Positions 21,131-31,930 of a stretch of 64,000 nucleotides of DNA are shown piece by piece. This DNA is from Semisulcospira habei (lineage: Eukaryota > Mollusca > Gastropoda > Semisulcospiridae), in the NCBI GenBank assembly GCA_036245525.1, contig BTPG01000004.1, positions 19,763,709 through 19,827,708 on the forward strand. Reading direction: 5' to 3'. Within the stretch, counting starts at the first letter, position 1. Every line of letters starts with the position of its first letter. The translations under genes were made by a program, and so were the position numbers. Below the pieces are notes generated by a model. The model worked only from the letters and a program-made list of their open reading frames with translations. It was not told the DNA's origin and searched no databases.

Positions 21131-24100
21131 AAAGTAATAAGTCGTGGCTGATTTTCTGTTTGTCTATTGACCAGGGGTATTTACCTAAATATTACAAAAT
21201 TGCGTTGCTACCTTAGTGGCTTGGTTGCCCAGACCTGTTTACCATACACATTCGGCGTATTGAAGTACACTATTTTGCTTGGGGTACACATACATGTGCA
21301 CGTTGTACACAAATACACATTTTGGAGAAACTGACAACTCACTGGCTTGTGAATAATACACATGTGAGTCCAAAGTACACTTTTAGTCAGTTGAAAGTAC
21401 ACTGACTGCACCCAGGGGGTAACCAGGTCAGCAAGTTGTCACTCAGAGAGCGGTCGGCGTCTTTCAGAGCTCGCCTGTCAGACGCCCAAGAGTAACAAAG
21501 GGGACCCCAATCTGAAGCAGTGCCTTGCTGTCCCACAGAGAGAGTATGTCGTCTGTCAGAGATCGCCGGACAGAGACGCCCAAGTGTTTTAAGGTGGGAC
21601 CCAAGGTGGTCCCGGACCTGTACAGCACAAGATACCTTGTTCTGGGCTCTGGTCAGCAGGAGAGGTAGCTGACAACCTCTACTTGCATGGCTAAACCAAT
21701 GATTCTTCCACCGGCCCGGGACCCGGCCTCAAGAGTGACCCGCCCCACTGTCCTTCCGCAGGCCAGAGTGGACAAACAGCAGGTGGACAGAGCATCACGG
21801 TGGGGCCCATGTCAACGGCAGTGACCTAGGCGCCCCGGCCCAGTAAGCTTGTAGTCACTGACTGCGGAGGGCTGGCGTCGGCTACCGTACCTACGATGCT
21901 TCCAGTCCCGGGCCAGACGTCAAGTCATAAACGGACATGCAGAAGCGACTGCTCGGCTTCTCAGGCGCTGGACAGTGTCTAGTGTCTGTGAGAGCATGTG
22001 GGCGCGGTAGCAAACACGTATGAGTATGTACGTTTATCGTGGTGCGCGACACAGGGGTTAAAAGGTTGCTTTCCCAGCGGCTCAGCGGTTCGCCAGGCCG
22101 CTGGGGCGCGACACCTCTTATCCTTCCAAGGTTAGGTTCCTGGAACCTCTAATCCGATTTCTTTGCCTTGGGCAATAGAGATGAGAAAACAGAGGGGTAT
22201 TCTGTCTCCCATATTTTAATCTAATTCAATGACTTGATTATCCCTTAAGGGCTATTACAATCAAATTGTGCTCATGCATTAAGCATTGATTAATTTTTCT
22301 TATTATTAGGTTGGGCGCCCTCGCCCGGGCTGCTCACCAGTTTTTTATGGCTTGTGGCGACCGCAAGGGCTACAGGACCACTGCACTTCGCACTGCAGGA
22401 TCCCGGCTCGGTGATGTTGGGCCACGCCTCGCGCCGACCATGCAGACGAGAGCCGCTCTAGATGCAGTGCAGAAGAGACGACCTCACGATGGGATCCGGG
22501 TTCCGGCGTTCGCTCATGATCTTCAGTTCCCCTTCGGAAGCAGGGACTCGCCTCACAGAAGCCAGGGGTACGAGAGGAACAGGAGACGCCGTCCCAGTTC
22601 CATGGCTCGCTACGCAAGGGAAAGACGGGCTCTCCGAGTTTTCGCCACCGTTCGGGGGAGCAGCCCCCTGAGACTACGTTGTTCCTTCCAAGTGCGGGGT
22701 CCGCCTTCGTTGGATCGCCGCCGGCCGGAGTTCCCCGGACTTCGGAGGGGTTGGACATCCCTTCGCCTGCGAGCGGAACATACGGTTCCCGCTGGACGCC
22801 AGAGGACGTCATTCGCCGTGGCTGGACGAGGTTAGCTTCTCTACGTCGCTACGCTCGCAGTTCCGAGAGGTCTTGCGTTCGCCGTCTACTGCGAAGATTA
22901 CAGGAGAGTCTACTCGGGCCGGGGACTACGCAGGTCCCCTCATCGCGTCCAAGCATTCAAGTCCCTGCCACTTCTGGTCGGCTTCTGTCTCCGCTTCAGG
23001 GCGCCGGGGGAGGCGCTGGTGGCTTCAGCTGGATCCTACTTTCTTCCGCTGCCAACGGTTGCTGCGTCCGTCCTGATCGACTACGCGCGGCTGAGTGGAG
23101 AGTCGGCCACGCAGGGCACCGCGCAGTGGAGAACTTCTTGGCCCCCTGGGCAGACCGACAAGGAGGCTTTCAAGGCCTGTCACTCAGCTGCTTCACGCTG
23201 CGGGCGCCGCCGGATGTAGCAGCCTTCTTACAACACTGTGGACCGTCAGACAGGATTGGCAGGGACCACTCTTCCGCGGAGGCGCGGTTCGTCCGATGCA
23301 CCGGATTGGACGACTTACATCCGAGAGGCGGAGGCGGCGACGGGACGCCAACGGCACACTCCTGTGAACGTCCGGGACAGCATACTCCAGGCACGCGAGG
23401 GATAGAGGTCAGCGCGGGTGGAGGACTGGTCCGACAGACTTCACTGCGGACGCCGTCTTTATCGGGGGTATGCACACAGTTCAGATTAGCTCCGCCTGAG
23501 ATGACTTGCGGCTAGTCGCTTCAATTCCCCGACGGGGTGCTACTCTTCGCTTGGGCCTGGCCGTAGTCAGCGGTGACCAGGCACGCTTGTCGCCTCCTTA
23601 GACGACAGCTTCGGGACCTAGCGGAAGCATTCGCTTCCCTGGGGGGCGGCGACTTCGAGTTCCGACAGGCTGCAGCGCCGAACCGGAGCGGATGGACTTA
23701 CCCTCGGTAGCGCCTTCAGGAAGTTACCCATTCGGCGCTGTGGATTCTGCGGCCGGGGGCGCAAGTACAGGGAGCTAGACGGGACAACTTGGCAGGAATT
23801 AGTTCCTGAGAGGTCGTTGCGCTCGGGCCTGTGGCAGTAGGGTCGACGCAGCTCTTACACTAGACGGTAGATTGGAGCACGATCTTCGTCCTTCGACTCG
23901 ACACAAGTGCCTCGTCATCTCGGCAGATACCAGACAAAGACCTGAGAGCAGCGGTGCGTCTCCAGGACCTGGGACAACTCGAGTTTCGAAGTCGTAACCA
24001 GTTGGCAAGCCGGGCGGTAGGCTGGGATCATGCCCACTTCGCCGTCGACTAGAGGGCCGACGCGACGGGACAGGTACTACGTGTTTTCTTCGCCGGGATT

Positions 24101-25289
24101 CCGTCGAGGATGGAGTGCGTGGTCGTCCTGTTCGAGTGGGACTCCCAGTAGACGGGAGCAGGACAGTGTAGGAGGGACTCTCAGTCCCTTCTTCAGCTCT
24201 CTTAGGACGGATGACTTACTAGGGGATCACCGTTCAACCTGACACCTCCTCTGCTTGGAGAAGGAGGGCGTAATTGGGAGAGGCTAGTGCGCTGGAGGCC
24301 TGCCGCGCGGGGAGGCGTCGCTGTGGCCAGATCTTCCAGCTCCACTGCTCGCCATCGAGATTGAATGCCGAATTATACGCTTGGTTGTCCGCCATTACTT
24401 GTGTTGCAGGTTGGTGGATGTAGGTGCGCACCCGGAGATTGGGCAGCAAGCCCTCATCCACAGAGGCTTCCTACGGCGGCCATGGGTGCTACCGAGACAA
24501 CCCGCAGACCCTCAACCAGTCGAGTTGCGAGGGTAGATGTCGAGCGCTGTGTGACGGGAATGACAACCTTCTTCCTTCCGAACTGGACGAAGCCCCAGCT
24601 GGCAGGGTGCTTCCTCGGGGTTTTTCATCTCCTAAGGACGGCCCCCCTTTCACCGTTCAGGACTATCTCACCATGATCGCCGACTCCTACAGGCGATTTC
24701 GCTCATCAGACCCGGGTAGCTGCAAATCCTCACTTTCAGGGGCTCCCTTCGCTTGGAATGCCCCGCTGTGCTGCGCAGGGACCAAGTTCTACCTTGGGGG
24801 CTTACGGGATCTCAACCTCGTCTGTTGGAACCCGGCACATGACGCGCCTGACGGATGTTTCATGGAGGAGAGCTTCAGGGCAGTCCTTGACTCAACCTCC
24901 AGGCTCAGTACTATGCACGCTGTACACACACCCGGGTGGCTGGCAGTGCCAGTCGACCGGTTCATCCTACAGCTACCTGACACATCTGCCTGGACGAGAC
25001 GCGGCCTACATGACGGCGACAGTGGTTTCGCCCTGCGCGTGTTGGATGCCACCCGGGAGAACAGACTTCAAAACCCGGTGACAGCCTTACCTCTTCCAGG
25101 GTCAGTATCCGTACGCGCTGTCGTCACACACACACACAGATGGCTGGCTGTTACGGACGGAAGGCGCCGTGCAGCTACTACGGTACCAGCCCTCAGGGCA
25201 AAGTCGTGGTCGCCTTGGCTGCCCTACAGTCTATGTCTGTCTGCCCGTACGAGTGTCAGATTCCACTCAGTAGCCCAGACAATAGGAAC

Positions 25290-25690
25290 CGGCGAGAGTC
25301 TTCCGTGTGTACCTGCGCCGGACCAAGCTGGCGCAGGGGGACGCACACACCTGTTTTCTCCCTCTGTCCACAGGTAGACGTGGTATCTCAGCCCAGACCT
25401 GCTCCTCCTGGTTCCGGGGAGTTATCCGCCTGGCCTTCCAGGACGTTGTCCTGTTGATGCCACATGTTGCACATCGCGGCGCACGAGGTCAGAGCCATGG
25501 CCGCAAGTTCCGCTGCGACAGCACCGGTGCAGTCAAAGTCTTGTGGCGGCTATGAGATGGCGAGCGGAGTCCACTTTCGCCCGCTGCTACCTGAGGGACC
25601 TCTCCTCCCAGCGACAGATCCTCTCGCTGGTGGGAGACACCGCAGCAGCGCAACACTCCCTCCCGGCGCCCTAGGCGCCGCAGGTATCTT
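25290..25690 (+). pseudogene. DIRS tyrosine recombinase remnant (copy 2)
   Basis: The blocks in order are: RVYLRRTKLAQGD (Tyr codon of YLRR at 25310), ISAQTCSSWFRGVIRLAFQD, the H-x-x-R block AAHEVRAMAAS (His codon 25482-25484), and WRAESTFARCYLRDL with the candidate nucleophile at 25588-25590. The three groups lie in three different frames. The match to DIRS recombinases rests on the order and spacing of these blocks and on established family motifs. The copy cannot make the enzyme as written. Confidence 0.78.
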
Positions 25691-25792
25691 AGCTAAAATT
25701 ATCGGGAGTGTGCTGCAGGAGGGCGAGTTTGTGGGCAATGTGGTTGGCAGTAGGGGCGCTATAGCGGCACCCACCTCCTCTTTGTGATTCTT

Positions 25793-25888
25793 CCTAAGTG
25801 TAATACCATCGGTAATGTGTTTTGAGAAAACAAATGAATTTTTCAATTAAAATGCATTTTTTTGAAAAATACTTACCGATGGTATTAC
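25793..25888. repeat. DIRS internal complementary region, copy 2
   Basis: It joins complements of the two outer ends (AGAAAACAAA next to TGAATTTTTC), and so predicts the element boundaries at 19307 and 26150. Confidence 0.88.
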
Positions 25889-25926
25889 TCGAAGGTCCCT
25901 CCCTCCGGCCCCGCTTGCCGCAGTTC

Positions 25927-26150
25927 GCTAAGAACTAAACTGGGGTATGCTGGGTAATCTTGTACCGGATGTGAGTAAGGGGAGGCTATTCGGGTTTGGC
26001 ATGGTCTATGGCGCCCCACTCCTGCCAACACCCCCTTATATGGACACAACCAAAATTTGGCTAAAATTAGGCCAGCTAAGAGCCATTTCCTAAGTGTAAT
26101 ACCATCGGTAAGTATTTTTCAAAAAAATGCATTTTAATTGAAAAATTCAT
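25927..26150 (+). repeat. DIRS right terminal repeat, copy 2
   Basis: It is nearly identical to 4711-4934 and inverted relative to 19307-19508. Confidence 0.88.
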
Positions 26151-26242
26151 TTTTCTTGGCAGTAAAGGGGTCAGAATGTATCATTGAGCTAATGGCATTC
26201 TGCATTTGTGATTGTTGACCTGATGAAGTACTTTGTGTGCAG

Positions 26243-26380
26243 CGAGGCTGGCAGATGAAGGGTGATAATTGCTTCCATTTTGTGGCCGAGCCGAAACACG
26301 CTGCCGACGAGGTGATCCCAGCCAAAACACTGGCCGAGCAGACGATAGAGTATGCCAGAGAACTAGAGATGATTGTCTAG
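26243..26380 (+). CDS. PSMD8: PSMD8 (Rpn12) last exon
   Basis: 45 codons and TAG, opening in phase 0 after acceptor GTGTGCAG. The peptide starts RGWQMKGDNCFHFVAEPK and ends TLAEQTIEYARELEMIV. This C-terminus (..IEYARxLEMIV) is a signature of PSMD8. With the four upstream exons it gives 171 residues, the C-terminal part of a protein that is usually about 260 residues or more. Confidence 0.97.
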   Translation, partial: RGWQMKGDNCFHFVAEPKHAADEVIPAKTLAEQTIEYARELEMIV

Positions 26381-26628
26381 GGTGCCATCATTGTTCAGAC
26401 TGATTTCTTCTTACAATGCCAGTTTAGAAAAACGTTGAATTGATAATGGTCATTGATTGCTGCTGATGATACTTGGTGGAAAAGATTCATAACTATCTGT
26501 CTTTTCCACCGAGCAGTATTGTCAGTAACAGTCAAGGGGCTAAAGTATGTATGTCAAGTAACACATATGATCAGATTTTGCAGATATCCTCTGAAGTCAG
26601 CATATCATTTCAGGAGACATACTGACGA

Positions 26629-26720
26629 GCAAAAGAAATGTGACATTTTTGGAATCATCGGAAACACTTTCGTGTTTCTGATGATTGCAAAAATGTCGCA
26701 TTTCTTTTGCTCATCAGTAT
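26629..26720. mobile_element. TA-1 palindrome element
   Basis: The arms are ACTGACGAGCAAAAGAAATG and the complement CATTTCTTTTGCTCATCAGT with TA at both ends; the centre is AACACTTTCGTGTTT. The ends and TA flanks suggest a Tc1/mariner-type miniature element (inference). Confidence 0.75.
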
Positions 26721-26732
26721 AGAATGGCCATT

Positions 26733-26815
26733 ATAGTTTCAATTTGGTGCCAGAATACCTTGGCATGAATAAGCACCAAGCTATTTTGGCACCACACTTG
26801 GACTATCGTGGTGGT
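26733..26815. repeat. TT-1 hairpin, decayed
   Basis: It has GGTGCCAGAATACCTTGGCA and CCAAGCTATTTTGGCACCAC as diverged arms. Confidence 0.5.
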
Positions 26816-27709
26816 TCTCTCCTGTTGGTAGTTTATCTATCGGTACTGTAGGAATCATCGTGATAAAAAGCGCTACTGACAGCCAAAAGGGGAGTAAACC
26901 CCAGACATCACAGCAGACTGTTGATATAATTAGTAAGATCATTAGTGGCGACATCTGCTCTTAAAACGTCTTTGTTGGAAAGGGCTAATGTATGAAAAAA
27001 AGCAGTCAAGAGGAATTGTGTAGACTTTTGGGTCTTTTTTCCCCCACCAAAGCAAGTTAACCAAACACATTGGGGAACTGTAGGTCTAGCATAGTAATTC
27101 ATATAGCAAACATTAATAAGGTTTGTTGTCTAATAATGTACATGTATACATTTGTGTTTTCAAGTGAATTTGCTTTATTCTGAAAGTCGGTGCATGTGTG
27201 AACGAGTGAGTATGTGTGTGTCCGATTATTATTTGATAAGTGGCGTATATCCTGCAGGGTCTCATGGCAGAAACCATTCATTTTCATCTACTCTTCCAAC
27301 ATGCACACAGAGTGCAAATTGTGACCTTATTTCATTTCAGATTTTCCATTGTTAGTTCAAATGTGTAATGGTGCACTTAGTTTCATTTGAAAGTAGCACT
27401 TCTTAACTACATGAATATGGAAATTTCCAAATACATTTGTTTAAAACCGAGCATTGTTCGAGGTACTTGCAAAAGTCATCAAATTGTACCTCGTGTCAGA
27501 CAAGACACATAATTCATATTTATGTCGATCAAAATTTCATTCATTAGGAATGTTATAAATTTGAAAATAATTCATTTGCTCTAGGTCATCTTGTAAATTT
27601 AAAGATGTCACGATTCTGATATCAAAGTGTGTAGATGAAGTAGGTTAAGGTTCATTTAGACAGTTGTCCATCTCAGGTTGTTTAATTGCGGTTTTTTTTT
27701 TGTCCCACA

Positions 27710-27875
27710 TTAACCCATTTGTAGGAGATGGATTGATCATGATAATTCAAGGGTAGTGCCAGATGAACTTGGCGCCTGAAGGCGCCAAGCTCATCTGGCA
27801 CTACCCTTGATCATGAACTGGTGCATAGTCATTAGACAACACCTCCAAAAGTTTTGAAATTGTCTGTGGGGTTAA
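27710..27875. mobile_element. TT-1 element
   Basis: It runs from TTAACCCATTTG to GTGGGGTTAA. The core hairpin 27735-27815 uses the variant arm pair GATGAACTTGG / CCAAGCTCATC. It is in the putative PSMD8 3' UTR. Confidence 0.75.
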
Positions 27876-28078
27876 GAGGTGTTAATGATTATTCAAATTT
27901 GTTGTCTATAGATTATGGTCACAAGTGAACACGCTAATAGTCAATACCTTTATGGTGTTTAGTTTTCAAAAGATGTCCTTTGGTTTGAACAGAACAGTTA
28001 TTAAAAAAACCCCAAAAAACTGATCTGATGTCATCACAGGTTTCTGCATCATGTGCATCGTTCTATCTTCAGTTTTGA

Positions 28079-28084
28079 AATAAA
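28079..28084 (+). promoter_or_regulatory. Candidate poly(A) signal for PSMD8
   Basis: AATAAA lies 1.7 kb after the stop codon and is the first canonical hexamer I see. An earlier variant signal is possible. Confidence 0.4.
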
Positions 28085-28239
28085 GTGAGGAAAAGCCCAA
28101 AACGTTTTTGTTGCTTTGATTTCATGCTTATGATACATGCAGACAAGTTTTTGTTGGCTCACATGCAAAACAAAAGTGAGTATGTTCTGGGCCAGTGGTC
28201 GTCCGTCCTACGTATGTCTGCCGTCACCTGTGGTAAACT

Positions 28240-29560
28240 TCAACTTTGGCATTTTCTCGGAGATTATTCAAGCTACAGTCTTCAAACTTGGCCTAAGGAT
28301 ACTTTGTGGCAAGACCTTTCTAAACATACCAATTTCAGTGACCTCTCACAAAGGTCAAGGTCACAGGGGATCAGGAAATATATCAAAAATAGCTATAATT
28401 TGACGTAATTAAAATACTACTTACAACTTCAAACCCAAACTTGGTACAAAGATACCTGATGGTAAGACCTTTCTATACATACTAATTTGGTTGATCCCTC
28501 GGAAAGGTCAAGGATCACAAGAAACTCGGGAAATAGGTCCAAAACGGCCATATTTTGTCAAAAGATGTTTTTTCTCAAATACTATTCACAACTTCAAACC
28601 CAAACTTGCTACAGAGGTACCTGATGGTAAGACCTATTTATGCATACTAATTTGGATGACCCATCAGAAAGGTCAAGGGTCACAAGAGCTCAGGGAATAG
28701 GTAAAAATAGCCATGTTTAAACAAGAAACGTTTGTTCTCGATCACTATTAACAACTTCAAACCCAAACTTGCTACAGAGATACCTGATGGTAAGACCTAT
28801 CTATGTATACTAATTTGGATGACCCCTCGGAAAGGTCCATGGTCCTAGGAGCTCAGGAAATAGGTAAATGGGGCGGTCCGTGGCGCAGTGGTTAAGGCGC
28901 CTGCCACCAATGCTAAAGGTGCGAGGTTCGATACCGGGTTTCAGCGTCGGATTTTTCTCTTCTAGTAAGTGTCACCGTTAATTCGGGCGGACCGTCGGGG
29001 GTTCTTTCTCCGGGTACTCCGGTTCTTCCACCCCCTCCACTTTGGTACCGGTTTCAGGCCGGACTTTATAAATTTCAAATACAAGCGATCAAAATTTCCG
29101 AAAAACTCAGTAGCTGAGCTGACCCTTCACACCACGTGAATGTCCTGTGTCTGTCTTGTACTTTGTTTGTCTTCAGAGTGAATGCGTGTGTCACGTGAGC
29201 GTGCGTGTTGGGTGCAGTTCGCGGCGCTTTGAGCCGATTCGCCGAATTGGGAAAAACGCGCCTATATAATAACCATTATTATTACCATTATTATTGTAAA
29301 AAATAGCCATATTTTGACAAGAAATGTTTTTTTTCTTGATTACTATTCACATCATTGGAAAAGGTCATGGGTCACAAGAGGTCCGCAAATGTGTATAACA
29401 TACCAATATTTGATAGCATTGTATTTATTATCAACATTTTTGCAAACTTTTCAATCAAATTTGGCACAAAGGTAGCTGATGATGAGACCTTCCTATGTAT
29501 ACTAATTTAGTCAAATCATCGCAAAGGTCAAGGATCACGGGGGTTTGACAGATGTGTTAA
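28240..29560 (+). repeat. Tandem repeat, unit about 162 bases
   Basis: CTTCAAACCCAAACTTG followed by GGTAAGACCT recurs at about 28424, 28588 and 28749. Diverged units lie before (about 28280) and after (about 29450) a SINE insertion. Each unit also holds AAAGGTCAAGG and CACAAGA. Its short open frames are repeat artefacts. Confidence 0.75.
28869..29296 (+). mobile_element. tRNA-derived SINE (SINE-A)
   Basis: The 5' end has a pol III A box TGGCGCAGTGG (28881-28891) and B box GGTTCGATACC (28925-28935), like a tRNA. The body is unrelated, and the 3' end has CGCGCCTATATAATAA and an ATT-repeat tail. GTAAA on both sides is a likely target duplication. It interrupts the ~162-base tandem repeat. The head does not fold as a real tRNA gene continues, so I call it a SINE. 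Confidence 0.85.
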
Positions 29561-29705
29561 AACTGATTAAATTTTGAGAAAACATAAATTTGGTTGGTGC
29601 AGAAGTCGTCCCTTATTGTCACATGTGTAAATCGGTCATACACGTGAGCCATAAGGGCTTTGCCTGTTTTGTTTTGTGCAACAGGATGTTGCCTGCTCAA
29701 TTTTT

Positions 29706-29882
29706 GCATTGGAGGAGCAGATGGAGGGGGTGGAGGTTGTAGCTGGTGCTGCGGCAGCTTCTCCCCCCTCATCTCCGAGGAACCAGAGGAGGCCCGGGAG
29801 TCGACCCCCCTCTGTTTCTTCGACTCCTTCCAAAGAACAGGAAAAGGGGGGAAGGAACTCTTCTCCTACACATAAAACCTAA
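29706..29882 (+). pseudogene. LINE ORF1 C-terminal remnant
   Basis: The frame opens inside the truncated ORF1 and reads a Pro/Ser/Arg-rich tail (SPPSSPRNQRRPGSRPPSVS) to a stop at 29880-29882, two bases before the ORF2 start. Such low-complexity tails end ORF1 in this clade; the RNA-binding part is lost. Confidence 0.6.
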
Positions 29883-29884
29883 CC

Positions 29885-31101
29885 ATGTACTCTCTGCTTC
29901 AGTGGAATTGTGGTTTTCACACTAACTTTGAAGAATTACGCCTTCTAGTCAAGTCCTATAACCCCTCGGTAATATCTCTTCAGGAGACTTACCTGAAGAC
30001 TTCTGACCCTGTCTCCTTTAATGGTTTTAATGCTATCCATAAAGGTTCTGATTCGGAGAGACGCTCGGGTGGAGTGGCTCTTCTCATTAGCAACCAGTTT
30101 TTATGTAGCCCCGTTAGTGTTGACACCTGTCTTCAGGCTGTCGCAGCTCGGGTTACCTTAAAGAAGACTATAACCATATGCAGTATTTATCTGCCACCAT
30201 CCCTGCGGGTCTGTAGTCATGATATTTTTAACTTGGTAGATCAGCTGCCCCTTCCCTTTATTTTCATGGGAGATTTTAACGGTCACGCTCACCTGTGGGG
30301 TAGTGACCACTATGATGGCAGAGGTCAAATGCTAGAGGATGTTTTTTCTCAACTTAACCTATGTGTTTTTAATGATGGCTCACCTACCTACTCTATCCCA
30401 GGTTCAAGATCTAGTTCTGTTCTAGACCTCACTGTGTGTGATCCTTCACTCATGCTGGACTTTGACTGGAAGGTCCACGACGACCTTTGTGGTAGTGACC
30501 ACTTCCCAGTAGTCCTGTCATCGGTCAGCTGTGGGGAGGATCCACCGGTGGGGCGCTGGAATCTCAAGAAAGCTAACTGGCCTCTGTTCGCCTCCCTCTG
30601 TCAGTCTCGTATTACAGAGGAGGTGGTCATGTCAGCTGAAGAGCCTGTTTCGTCTTTTACTACTATTTTGTTGGACGTAGTGGGTGAAACCGTCCCTAAA
30701 ACTTCCGCATCAGTCCCTCGGAAGCCGAGAGTACCTTGGTTCAATGAAGAGTGCCATAAGGCCCAAAAAGTGCGCAAATCTGCTCAGCGACGTGCTTTCC
30801 GTAATCCGTCGCAAGTCAATATTTTAACCTTTAAAAGACAGAGGGCGAAAGCCCGGTACATTTTTAAACGTGAACGCCGTGCTTCCTGGAGACGCTTCGT
30901 CTCATCTTTAACTTCTCGGACTCCGTCCCAGAAAGTCTGGAAGGCTGTTCGGGGAATTAGGGACAGGGGTGGCTCGGCTTCTGTCGGCCATCTTAGAGAT
31001 GGTGCCAGCTTGGTCACAGATAAAAAAGCTGTGGCCAATTTGCTTGCCTCCACCATTGCTCATAATTCTTCAACAGAGCATTATTCACCCTTCTTCCAGA
31101 G
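29885..31101 (+). pseudogene. LINE ORF2, endonuclease part
   Basis: It opens at ATG 29885 and reads about 405 residues before the first SINE. AP-endonuclease motifs in order are: QWNCGFHTNFEEL, VISLQETYL, FIFMGDFNGHAHLWGS, SSVLDLTVCDPS and GSDHFPVVL. The enzyme nicks target DNA to prime reverse transcription. A linker with VPWFNEEC follows. The frame is then broken at 31102 by SINE insertion. No stop interrupts this part. Confidence 0.9.
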
Positions 31102-31493
31102 TCCCCCACCCGGGTCTGCCCTGGGGGACTTGGGTGGGGTTAGGTATTTTTTAGTTCCCAGGGTCACCCTGGTCAGCCCCACAGGGTGGGTTTTTCTCTC
31201 TATTCTGGGGCATGTGTTTCTGTCTACCCTTTGTCCATTCACCTGTATTTGCCTTTTTAAAACTCTCCCTACTGTCTGCACTGCCTGTAGCTCTTGATAT
31301 TGGATGTTTGTTGCTAAATGGTCTTAGCTTTATTTAGGCCCCATGTGTTAGGTTTATTTAATGTATTTGACCGGCTGGCGACATACATTCAATGTTCTGT
31401 TTAGGTTTTTTTTTTTTCACAAGCAGTGCAGGCACGTCCTGAGAAAGCCTTGTTGCTGTCGGGACGTTAAGCAATGTACAATCAATCAATCAA
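31102..31493 (+). mobile_element. SINE-B copy nested in LINE (first)
   Basis: 392 bases flanked by TTCTTCCAGAG at 31091-31101 and 31494-31504. It ends in ATCA repeats. Confidence 0.88.
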
Positions 31494-31536
31494 TTCTTCC
31501 AGAGAGAGAAGGAGAAGCGAGAGTCTCGTATTTGTG

Positions 31537-31930
31537 CCCCCATCCGGGTCTGCCCTGGGGGACTTGGGTGGGGTTAGGTATTTTTTAGTTCCCAGGGTCA
31601 CCCTGGTCAGCCCCACAGGGTGGGTTTTTCTCTCTATTCTGGGGCATGTGTTTCTGTCTACCCTCGGTCCATTCACCTGTATTTGTCTTTTTAAAACTCT
31701 CCCTACTGTCTGCACTGCCTGTAGCTCTTGATATTGGATGTGGGTTGCTAAATGGTCTTAGCTTTATTTAGCCCCATGTGTTAGGTTTATTTAACGTACT
31801 GGACCGGCTGGCGACATACATTCAATGTTCTGTTTATTTTTTTTTTTCACAAGCAGTGCAGGCACGTCCTGAGAAAGCCTTGTTGCTGTCGGGACGTTAA
31901 GCAATGTACAATCAATCAATCAATCAATCN
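31537..31930 (+). mobile_element. SINE-B copy nested in LINE (second)
   Basis: It is flanked by CGTATTTGTG at 31527-31536 and 31931-31940 and ends in CAAT repeats. The single N at 31930 sits exactly between its tail and the right target duplication. Confidence 0.88.

Larger units (their letters stand above)
19307..26150 (+). mobile_element. DIRS-type retrotransposon, copy 2 (complete ends)
   Basis: This 6.8 kb element has inverted terminal repeats (19307-19508 and 25927-26150). An internal complementary region (25793-25888) fuses the complements of both outer ends. A minisatellite occupies 20238-21130 and tyrosine-recombinase remnants lie near 25290-25690. Such a layout is specific to the DIRS order. 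No target duplication is seen, as expected. The long interior is GC-rich, with several overlapping broken frames. The longest, 22679-23515, matches nothing I know. It lies in the last PSMD8 intron in sense orientation; its end is 92 bases before the final exon. Confidence 0.9.
26381..28084 (+). other. Putative PSMD8 3' UTR with three hairpin elements
   Basis: The stretch after the stop has no coding signal. It ends at the first clear AATAAA (28079-28084). It contains a TA-1 hairpin (26629-26720), a worn TT-1 (26733-26815), a half TT-3 (about 26849-26895) and a TT-1 element (27710-27875). If transcribed to this signal, the mRNA would carry long double-stranded hairpins. The extent is inference. 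Confidence 0.5.

Noticed and set aside
22679..23515. 278-residue open frame in DIRS copy 2
   Set aside because: The composition is typical of a GC-rich region with chance open frames. It shows no known motif and is not preserved as one frame in copy 1.
1..26150. Segmental duplication to explain the two DIRS copies
   Set aside because: Similarity stops exactly at the element end (4934 and 26150) and the flanks differ, so they are separate insertions.
28873..28945. Looks like a tRNA gene (A and B boxes)
   Set aside because: The sequence after the B box does not close an acceptor stem and continues into a SINE body with an ATT-repeat tail, so it is a SINE head.
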